Source: Oscillospiraceae bacterium UBA6409
Lineage (GTDB): Bacteria; Bacillota; Clostridia; Oscillospirales; Oscillospiraceae
DNA: 5,121 nucleotides
NCBI GenBank assembly: GCA_002438575.1
Contig: DJPP01000148.1
Coordinates: forward strand, 1-5,121
Direction of reading: 5' to 3'
This document shows, one piece after another, positions 1 through 4,392 of this stretch. The position numbers were made by a program, and so were the translations under genes. The stretch's first letter is position 1. The number at the start of each line of letters is the position of its first letter. The notes beneath the pieces are model-generated. The model saw nothing but the letters and a program-made list of their open reading frames with translations, was not told the origin of the DNA and did not search any database.

Positions 1-78
1 AAAGGGCTTCCTCTTTTTCTGCCTATAACGACAACTGATTGTATAATCGTGTCGAAATAAGCCTAAATGTATTCACGC
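1..78. other. Non-coding left flank
   Basis: No credible gene is visible here. Bases 1-18 (AAAGGGCTTCCTC followed by five T) look like the 3' arm and U-run of a plus-strand intrinsic terminator whose 5' arm would lie outside the window; this cannot be confirmed. Bases 29-54 form an imperfect inverted repeat (CGACA/TGTCG outside, GATT/AATC inside, GTAT loop). It lies about 25 bases downstream of the minus-strand lipoprotein stop, but no T-run follows it on either strand, so it is not a canonical terminator. Confidence 0.4.
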
Positions 79-531
79 TTACACCGCCGGATAGGTCAGC
101 CCGTGCTGGAAGCCGCCCTTCCCGGTGGCCACAACGTCCCCGCCGATGAGCGTATCACCGCACAGGTACAGGTTGGCCTGCACGCCCCCGTCCATTCCGG
201 GATAGTTGGTGATGCGGAATGTGTAGCGCCGTATCGGCTGTCCCGCAAAGTCTGCAAAGGGGAGGCCCTGTTCGGTCTGCATGGCGGCATAGTCGCCCCA
301 GGTGTCGCCCAAGGTCTGGGGCAGCTGAAGGTCCAGCGTCTCGATCGGATCAGGCTCCACCTGCCAGCCCAGCTGCTGTAAATAGTCTGCCATTTCTGCG
401 GTGTCGGCAAGTGTAATGGTATTGTCCTTGTCAGAGAAGCACCCGGCTAACACCACGGTTACGGCAGCGATCACCGTAAATGACACCGCCATAACAGCAA
501 TGCGTCGTTTGGATATATGTAATATCATCAT
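79..531 (-). CDS. Small lipoprotein, DUF4830-like
   Basis: The product is 150 residues. It begins with a basic stretch (HISKRR), then a hydrophobic segment (about residues 11-27) and a lipobox, L-A-G-C, with the lipidated cysteine at residue 31. It is therefore predicted to be anchored on the outer face of the cytoplasmic membrane. The mature part runs from a helix (TAEMADYLQQLGWQVEPDPIE) to a conserved-looking core, RYTFRITNYPG, then VQANLYLCGDTLIGGDV and a C-terminal GFQHGL. From memory this pattern matches the DUF4830 family of Firmicutes, whose function is unknown. The frame stays open upstream to a TTG at 561, but the GAGGTG site at 538-543 fits the ATG at 531 best (8 bases after GAGG). 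ATG 528 is possible, and ATG 537 abuts the site too closely. The gene is divergent from the pseudouridine synthase. I saw no convincing minus-strand promoter and cannot assign a role from context. Confidence 0.8.
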   Translation of the reverse strand: MMILHISKRRIAVMAVSFTVIAAVTVVLAGCFSDKDNTITLADTAEMADYLQQLGWQVEPDPIETLDLQLPQTLGDTWGDYAAMQTEQGLPFADFAGQPIRRYTFRITNYPGMDGGVQANLYLCGDTLIGGDVVATGKGGFQHGLTYPAV

Positions 532-537
532 ATTCAT

Positions 538-543
538 CACCTC
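538..543 (-). promoter_or_regulatory. Ribosome binding site deciding the lipoprotein start
   Basis: On the minus strand the sequence reads GAGGTGAT, matching eight bases of the consensus complementary to the 16S rRNA 3' end. It places initiation at ATG 531, with ATG 528 second best. The upstream TTG at 561 has no comparable site and lies before this one, so the longer frame is rejected. Confidence 0.75.
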
Positions 544-554
544 ATAATTACCTA

Positions 555-583
555 TTTTCAATCTGTTGAGAATATGCTATCAT
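555..583 (+). promoter_or_regulatory. Probable sigma-A promoter of the pseudouridine synthase
   Basis: There is a -35-like TTTTCA at 555-560 (4 of 6 matches), a 17-base spacer, and a TATCAT -10 at 578-583 (5 of 6). The -10 is preceded by TGC, giving an extended -10 (TGnTATCAT), which can compensate for a weak -35. The expected start near base 590 would leave a leader of about 22 bases holding only the ribosome binding site. The -35 lies inside the 5' leader region of the divergent lipoprotein gene, so the two genes may influence each other. Confidence 0.55.
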
Positions 584-611
584 AGGATAAAAATCCGAAA
601 GGAGGCGGCCT

Positions 612-1325
612 ATGGAGCGTCTCGACAAGCTGCTGGCGGGCACCGGGAAGTGGTCCCGCCGGGAGGTGAAAGCGTTGGTACGACAGGGTTTGGTGCGTGT
701 TGACGGCCGGCTGGCCGCCTCCGCCGAGGACAAGCTGGACCCGGCCGCGGCAGTCGTCACCGTGGCCGGTGAGACCATCTCCCTCCGCCGCTTTACCTAT
801 GTTATGCTGCACAAGCCCGCCGGCGCCCTCACCGCCACCGAGGACAGAAAGCAGCCCACCGTCCTGGACCTTCTGCCGCCCGAGCTGCGCCGTGTCGGTC
901 TTGCTCCGGTGGGCCGGCTGGACAAGGACACGGAGGGCTTGCTGCTGCTGACCAACGACGGAGAGCTGGCCCACCGGCTGTTGAGCCCTAAATACCACGT
1001 GGACAAACGCTACTTTGCACGGGTGGACGATGAACTGTCAGCGGCGGATGCGGAGGCATTTGCCCGAGGTATGACGCTGGGAGACGGGCTGGAATGCCTG
1101 CCCGCCGGGCTGGAGCTCCTGCCTGACCGCGAGTGTATCGTGACGCTGCAGGAGGGGAAATTCCACCAGGTGAAGCGGATGCTGGCAGCCCGCGGCGCGC
1201 CGGTGCTGTACCTGAAGCGGCTGTCTATGGGGCCGCTGACATTGGATGACTCCTTGGCTGTCGGAGCGTACCGTTTGCTGCGTGCGGAGGAGATATCAGC
1301 GCTATACCGTGTATGTAGCCTGTGA
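612..1325 (+). CDS. rsuA: rRNA pseudouridine synthase, RsuA family
   Basis: This enzyme isomerises a uridine in ribosomal RNA to pseudouridine. In E. coli RsuA the target is U516 of 16S rRNA. The 237-residue product has the family's usual length and order. An N-terminal S4 RNA-binding domain (about residues 1-45, MERLDKLLA...GLVRVDG) is followed by the catalytic domain with YVMLHKPAG (63-71) and the signature GRLDKDTEGLLLLTNDG (101-117). The catalytic aspartate is D104. The later EGKFHQVKRML (181-191) is the conserved RNA-contacting motif. The PTVLDLLP stretch and the HQVKRM motif resemble RsuA, but RluB/RluE-type 23S enzymes share much of this, so the exact target base is inferred. A strong AAAGGAGG site (598-605) sits 6 bases before the ATG. 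The gene appears to be a single-gene unit, with no partner in the same operon visible. Confidence 0.9.
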   Translation: MERLDKLLAGTGKWSRREVKALVRQGLVRVDGRLAASAEDKLDPAAAVVTVAGETISLRRFTYVMLHKPAGALTATEDRKQPTVLDLLPPELRRVGLAPVGRLDKDTEGLLLLTNDGELAHRLLSPKYHVDKRYFARVDDELSAADAEAFARGMTLGDGLECLPAGLELLPDRECIVTLQEGKFHQVKRMLAARGAPVLYLKRLSMGPLTLDDSLAVGAYRLLRAEEISALYRVCSL

Positions 1326-1339
1326 TTTTTTTGACATAA

Positions 1340-1368
1340 CCACAAAAAACGCAACAAGTTTTTTGTGG
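1340..1368. repeat. Perfect 11-bp inverted repeat upstream of the regulator
   Basis: The arms CCACAAAAAAC (1340-1350) and GTTTTTTGTGG (1358-1368) are exact reverse complements around a 7-base loop (1351-1357). The repeat starts 15 bases after the rsuA stop and is centred about 67 bases before the predicted start of the regulator transcript. As RNA it would form an AU-rich hairpin at the 3' end of rsuA mRNA. It lacks a GC-rich stem base and a following U-run, so it is not a canonical terminator. It could be an operator or a weak 3'-end structure. Confidence 0.7.
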
Positions 1369-1385
1369 AAAAGAGAAAAAAACGC

Positions 1386-1414
1386 TTGCAAAATCGTGAT
1401 TATGACGATATAAT
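1386..1414 (+). promoter_or_regulatory. Sigma-A promoter of the regulator gene
   Basis: TTGCAA at 1386-1391 (4 of 6 matches to the -35) and a perfect TATAAT -10 at 1409-1414 are separated by exactly 17 bases. Transcription would begin near base 1421, leaving a leader of about 56 bases. The upstream TTGACA at 1331-1336 is a perfect -35 hexamer but has no -10 at a workable distance. Confidence 0.8.
1393..1409. promoter_or_regulatory. Candidate operator: palindrome inside the promoter spacer
   Basis: The sequence ATCGTGAT-T-ATGACGAT is a 17-bp palindrome with seven of eight arm positions complementary. It covers almost the whole spacer between the -35 and -10 and touches the first base of the -10. 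A protein bound there would block RNA polymerase, so it is a candidate operator, possibly for autoregulation by the downstream gene. The binding protein is not known from the sequence. Confidence 0.4.
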
Positions 1415-1462
1415 AGGAGAAACGACTGAGCAGATTGCACAAAGTACCGTCGCGGGATTTGC

Positions 1463-1468
1463 GGGAGG
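1463..1468 (+). promoter_or_regulatory. Ribosome binding site deciding the regulator start
   Basis: GGGAGG lies 8 bases before the ATG at 1477. The reading frame stays open upstream to a TTG at 1435, but that codon has no comparable site, so the ATG is preferred. Confidence 0.75.
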
Positions 1469-1476
1469 ATCACGTT

Positions 1477-2571
1477 ATGTCCGGCAGAATTTTTCAGAAC
1501 TCTGTACTCCAATTCAAAGAGACCACCGACCGTACCATCGGCGTGATCGATGCCGAGGGCACCGTTATCGCTTGCAGTGAGCTGACGGCTATCGGCAAGC
1601 GATGGAGCAAATATGTGGAGCCCATCGTTTCGGCGGACGGCACCTGTGTGGCGCTGGAGGGCAAGTGCTTCAAAGCGCTGCCCAGCTGGGGCAACACATT
1701 CGACTATGCCGTGTTCGCCACCGGCGATGACAGCATGAGCCGCACGGTGTGCTCCATGGCTGCCGTGGCGCTGAACGCCGCCAAGAACTACTATGAGGAG
1801 AAGCACGACAAGGGCTCCTTCATCAAGAACATCATTTCCGACAACATACTCATCAGCGACATCTATATGCGGGCCAAGGAACTGCACGTGGATGCCGAGG
1901 TAGCCCGTGGCGTGTTCGTGGTGCGCCCGGTGGATGACCGACTGGATACCGTGCCCGTGGATGTGGTGCAGGGACTGTTCCCTGACCGGCAGAACGACTT
2001 TGTGCTGAGCGTAGGTGAGCACGACGTGGCGCTGATCCACCAGATGGGGGAGGATTCCACCGCTAAAGATATGGAGGAGGTGGCCCTCCGTATCGAGGAG
2101 GCCCTGCGCGCCGATGGCGAGAGCCGCGTGTTCGTGGGTATCGGTACCCTGGCCCTGCATCTGCGCGACCTGGCCAAGAGCTACAAGGAGGCCCAGATCG
2201 CCATCGAGGTTGGCAAGGTGTTCGACACGGAGCGCTACGTCATCAACTACGAAAACCTGGGTATCGGCCGGCTGATCTATCAGCTGCCCACCACCTTGTG
2301 CGAGATGTTCCTGCAGGAGGTGTTCAAGAAGAACCCCATCGACGCGTTGGACCAGGAGACGCTGTTCACCATCTACAAGTTCTTCGAGAACAACCTGAAC
2401 GTGTCCGAGACGGCACGTAAGCTGTTTGTCCACCGGAACACGCTGGTCTATCGTCTGGAGAAGATCAAGAAGCTGACCGGCCTGGATCTGCGGGAGTTCG
2501 ACGACGCCATTACCTTCAAGGTCGCCCTGATGGTCAAGAAGTATCTGACCAGCCGCGGCATCGACGCATAA
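1477..2571 (+). CDS. CdaR/PucR-type transcriptional regulator
   Basis: The product is 364 residues and looks cytoplasmic, with no signal peptide or membrane segment. Three parts can be seen. Residues 1-110 look like a PAS/GAF-type sensor (IGVIDAEGTVIACSE near 21-35). Residues 143-260 resemble the GGDEF-like middle domain of CdaR regulators, including VGIGTLALHLRDLAKSYKEAQIAI-type sequence at 220-243. Residues 302-345 are a PucR C-terminal helix-turn-helix (NLNVSETARKLFVHRNTLVY), the DNA-binding end typical of this family. CdaR of E. coli senses sugar diacids, but here the N-terminus is not clearly a diacid-recognition domain, so the ligand is unknown. The region contains four cysteines (C33, C57, C64, C92). 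The gene has its own promoter and ends in a strong terminator, so it is a monocistronic unit lying before ftsEX. Family assignment is firm; target genes are not known. Confidence 0.85.
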   Translation: MSGRIFQNSVLQFKETTDRTIGVIDAEGTVIACSELTAIGKRWSKYVEPIVSADGTCVALEGKCFKALPSWGNTFDYAVFATGDDSMSRTVCSMAAVALNAAKNYYEEKHDKGSFIKNIISDNILISDIYMRAKELHVDAEVARGVFVVRPVDDRLDTVPVDVVQGLFPDRQNDFVLSVGEHDVALIHQMGEDSTAKDMEEVALRIEEALRADGESRVFVGIGTLALHLRDLAKSYKEAQIAIEVGKVFDTERYVINYENLGIGRLIYQLPTTLCEMFLQEVFKKNPIDALDQETLFTIYKFFENNLNVSETARKLFVHRNTLVYRLEKIKKLTGLDLREFDDAITFKVALMVKKYLTSRGIDA

Positions 2572-2583
2572 ATATATATGCAG

Positions 2584-2613
2584 AAAAAGAGCGCCCTGCG
2601 GGGCGCTCTTTTT
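2584..2613. terminator. Strong intrinsic terminator after the regulator
   Basis: The left arm (2584-2596, AAAAAGAGCGCCC) and right arm (2601-2613, GGGCGCTCTTTTT) are perfectly complementary around a TGCG loop. A GC-rich stem with a T-run on one side and an A-run on the other can stop transcription from either direction. It starts 12 bases after the regulator stop and separates that gene from the ftsE promoter. Confidence 0.95.
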
Positions 2614-2623
2614 GCGCAATGCC

Positions 2624-2641
2624 GCAGAAGCTGCTTTTTTT
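2624..2641 (+). terminator. Possible weak back-up terminator
   Basis: A short GCAG-AAG-CTGC hairpin (2624-2634) is followed directly by seven T (2635-2641). The stem has only four base pairs, so on its own it would be weak. It sits 10 bases after the main terminator and could catch read-through. Confidence 0.25.
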
Positions 2642-2724
2642 GGGAACTTTTGAGGGGCGAGGACCGTCTAAAGGACAAGCAATGCGCGGCGGGGCAAATT
2701 CAAAATATTTTCATATCTTTCCTG

Positions 2725-2753
2725 TTGCCATTTTGTAACTATTTATATATAAT
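2725..2753 (+). promoter_or_regulatory. Sigma-A promoter of the ftsEX operon
   Basis: TTGCCA at 2725-2730 (5 of 6 matches) and a perfect TATAAT at 2748-2753 are separated by exactly 17 bases in an AT-rich stretch. Transcription would begin near base 2760, giving a leader of about 53 bases before ftsE. Given the strong terminator upstream, this is probably the main promoter of the division operon. Confidence 0.85.
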
Positions 2754-2758
2754 GGTAT

Positions 2759-2780
2759 TTGTGGTCGCATTTGGCCACAA
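2759..2780 (+). promoter_or_regulatory. Inverted repeat at the start of the ftsEX transcript
   Basis: TTGTGG (2759-2764) and CCACAA (2775-2780) are exact reverse complements. As RNA, two more pairs (U2765-G2774 wobble and C2766-G2773) give an 8-bp stem around the loop GCATTT. It lies at or just after the predicted transcription start. It could be an operator overlapping the start site, or a 5' hairpin that protects the mRNA; the sequence does not decide. Confidence 0.45.
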
Positions 2781-2800
2781 TATGTTGCATTTTGACGGAC

Positions 2801-2805
2801 AGGAG
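2801..2805 (+). promoter_or_regulatory. Ribosome binding site deciding the ftsE start
   Basis: AGGAG lies 7 bases before the ATG at 2813. The frame is open further upstream to 2759, but that codon overlaps the predicted transcription start and would add 18 residues not expected in FtsE, so ATG 2813 is preferred. Confidence 0.8.
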
Positions 2806-2812
2806 CGCTGCT

Positions 2813-3490
2813 ATGATTCGTTTGATAGACGCCGAGAAGGTATACGACAACGGGACGCACGCGTTAAAGGGCGTTTCCTTTACCGTGGACGACGGAGAAT
2901 TCGTCTTTCTGGTGGGGCCCTCCGGCTCCGGTAAGTCCACCATCATCAAGCTGATGACCGGCGAGGTGGTGCCTACCGCCGGGCGCGTGATGGTCAACGG
3001 CTTTTCCATGAGCCGTATCGCCGAAAAGCAGATTCCCTATATGCGCCGGACGATCGGCGTGATCTTTCAGGATTTCCGGCTGATCGGCAACAAGACCGTG
3101 CGGGACAACCTGGCGCTGGCCATGCGGGCGGTGGGGGCATCTCCGCGGGAACTGAAGAATCGCATTCCCTATGTGTTGGAGCTGGTGGGGCTGGCGGACA
3201 AGGAGAACAGCTATCCCGACCAGCTCTCCGGCGGTGAGCAGCAGCGTGTAGCCATTGCCCGGGCGTTGGTGAACAACCCGAGCACCATCGTGGCGGACGA
3301 GCCCACCGGCAACCTGGATCCGGGCCGGTCGCTGGAGATCATGACGCTGCTGGAGCGCATCAACGCCCTGGGGACCACGGTGATCGTGGTGACCCACGAG
3401 AGGGGCCTGGTCAACCACTTCAACAAGCGAATTATCCTGCTGAACGAAGGGCAGGTCGTCGGCGACGGTCTGGGCAGCTACGAGGTGTGA
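2813..3490 (+). CDS. ftsE: Cell division ATP-binding protein FtsE
   Basis: FtsE is the cytoplasmic ATPase of the FtsEX complex, which couples ATP hydrolysis to activation of peptidoglycan hydrolases outside the cell during division or elongation. The 225-residue product has the normal FtsE length and all ABC ATPase motifs: Walker A GPSGSGKST (35-43), the Q-loop glutamine (Q86 in FQDFRL), signature LSGGEQQR (138-145), Walker B IVADEP (159-164) with catalytic E163, D-loop GNLD (166-169) and switch histidine H195. The FQDFRL and ADEPTGNLDP stretches are characteristic of FtsE within the wider MacB/LolD-like group. No key residue is missing. The TGA is one base from the ftsX ATG, so the two are translationally linked and probably made in equal amounts. 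Confidence 0.97.
   Translation: MIRLIDAEKVYDNGTHALKGVSFTVDDGEFVFLVGPSGSGKSTIIKLMTGEVVPTAGRVMVNGFSMSRIAEKQIPYMRRTIGVIFQDFRLIGNKTVRDNLALAMRAVGASPRELKNRIPYVLELVGLADKENSYPDQLSGGEQQRVAIARALVNNPSTIVADEPTGNLDPGRSLEIMTLLERINALGTTVIVVTHERGLVNHFNKRIILLNEGQVVGDGLGSYEV
3482..3487 (+). promoter_or_regulatory. ftsX ribosome binding site within the end of ftsE
   Basis: GAGGTG is read both as the last codons of ftsE and as the Shine-Dalgarno site for ftsX (GAGG is 6 bases before ATG 3492). Ribosomes ending ftsE are therefore on top of the ftsX initiation region. Confidence 0.75.
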
Positions 3491-3491
3491 T

Positions 3492-4376
3492 ATGAAGCAC
3501 GATTTCAAATTTTTCGTCAAAGAGGGCGCGGGCAATATGTTCTCCCACGGGTTCATGTCCTTCGCCGCGATCGGCGTCACCGTGGCGTGCCTGCTCATTA
3601 TGGGCACATTCACGCTGGTGGCCTACAATGCCAACGAAAACCTGGCGGATCTGCAGCAGGAGAACGCCATCGTGGCCTTCGTGGACGAGACGCTGGAGGA
3701 GAGCGAGGCCCGGGCCCTGCAAACGCAGATCGAGAGCACAGAGAACGTGGCCGATTGTACCTTCGTCTCACGGACGGAGGCCCGGGACGCCTATGTGGAG
3801 AAATACGACGACGGTGATGTGTACGGCGACCTGGATGCCACGGTGTTTCGGCATCGGTTTGTGATACACGTTACCGACCCGGACCGGATCATGGAGACAA
3901 GGACCGCGGTGGACAATATCCCCGGCATTGCCAAGGCCCGCGCTGATGAGGCGGTGGCCAACGGATTTACCACGGTCCGCAACGTGGCCGGCGTCATCTC
4001 CATCGCGCTGATCGCCATACTGCTGCTGGTGTCGGTGTTCATCATCAGCAACACCATCAAGCTGACGACATTTGACCGGCGGGACGAGATCGCCATCATG
4101 AAGATGGTGGGCGCCACCAACGGGTTCATCCGCTGGCCCTTTGTGTATGAGGGACTGCTGCTGGGCCTGTTCAGTGCGGTGATCGCCTTTGGCCTGCAAT
4201 GGGGGCTGTATGCCGCCGTGGCGCAGGGCATCGCCAACTCTGACAGCCTGCAGATACTGAACGTGGTGCCGTTTACGAGAATATGGCAGTTCGTGGCCCT
4301 GGTGTTCCTGGGCACGGGCATTTTGGTGGGTGTGGGCGGCAGTCTGACCGCCATACGCCGGTTCCTCCGGGTGTAA
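3492..4376 (+). CDS. ftsX: Cell division membrane protein FtsX
   Basis: FtsX is the integral membrane partner of FtsE. Its large outer loop contacts the hydrolase or its activator. The 294-residue product shows the family topology: a cytoplasmic N-terminus (HDFKFFVKEGAGNMF), TM1 at about 22-45, a large extracellular loop of about 120 residues (46-165), TM2 at 165-188, TM3 at 218-243 and TM4 at 264-287, ending in a short basic tail (RRFLRV). After TM2 comes the well-known FtsX stretch around residues 190-222 (IKLTTFDRRDEIAIMKMVGA, then FIRWPFVYEG), which includes the coupling region that faces FtsE. The long first loop is the expected binding site for the coiled-coil protein encoded next. A single cysteine, C89, sits in that loop. 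The protein appears complete. Confidence 0.96.
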   Translation: MKHDFKFFVKEGAGNMFSHGFMSFAAIGVTVACLLIMGTFTLVAYNANENLADLQQENAIVAFVDETLEESEARALQTQIESTENVADCTFVSRTEARDAYVEKYDDGDVYGDLDATVFRHRFVIHVTDPDRIMETRTAVDNIPGIAKARADEAVANGFTTVRNVAGVISIALIAILLLVSVFIISNTIKLTTFDRRDEIAIMKMVGATNGFIRWPFVYEGLLLGLFSAVIAFGLQWGLYAAVAQGIANSDSLQILNVVPFTRIWQFVALVFLGTGILVGVGGSLTAIRRFLRV

Positions 4377-4392
4377 AGAAAGGAGCGCTTGC

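Noticed and set aside
42..47. A perfect TATAAT on the plus strand in the left flank
   Set aside because: No -35 stands at a usable distance and it would only read antisense into the lipoprotein gene. It sits in the loop region of the imperfect inverted repeat at 29-54.
67..381. A 104-residue plus-strand frame antisense to the lipoprotein gene
   Set aside because: It has no ribosome binding site, and the opposite strand encodes a convincing lipoprotein with signal, lipobox and a conserved core.
1331..1336. A perfect TTGACA -35 hexamer just after rsuA
   Set aside because: No -10-like hexamer lies 16-18 bases downstream; the real promoter is at 1386-1414.
1225..2619. A 464-residue open frame on the minus strand
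   Set aside because: It lies antisense to the regulator gene, runs through its terminator and promoter, has no ribosome binding site and no recognisable domain. Long antisense frames are expected in GC-rich genes; the plus-strand product has clear family motifs.
2578..2934. A 118-residue plus-strand frame after the regulator
   Set aside because: It begins in the terminator hairpin, passes through the ftsE promoter and runs into ftsE out of frame. It is non-coding.
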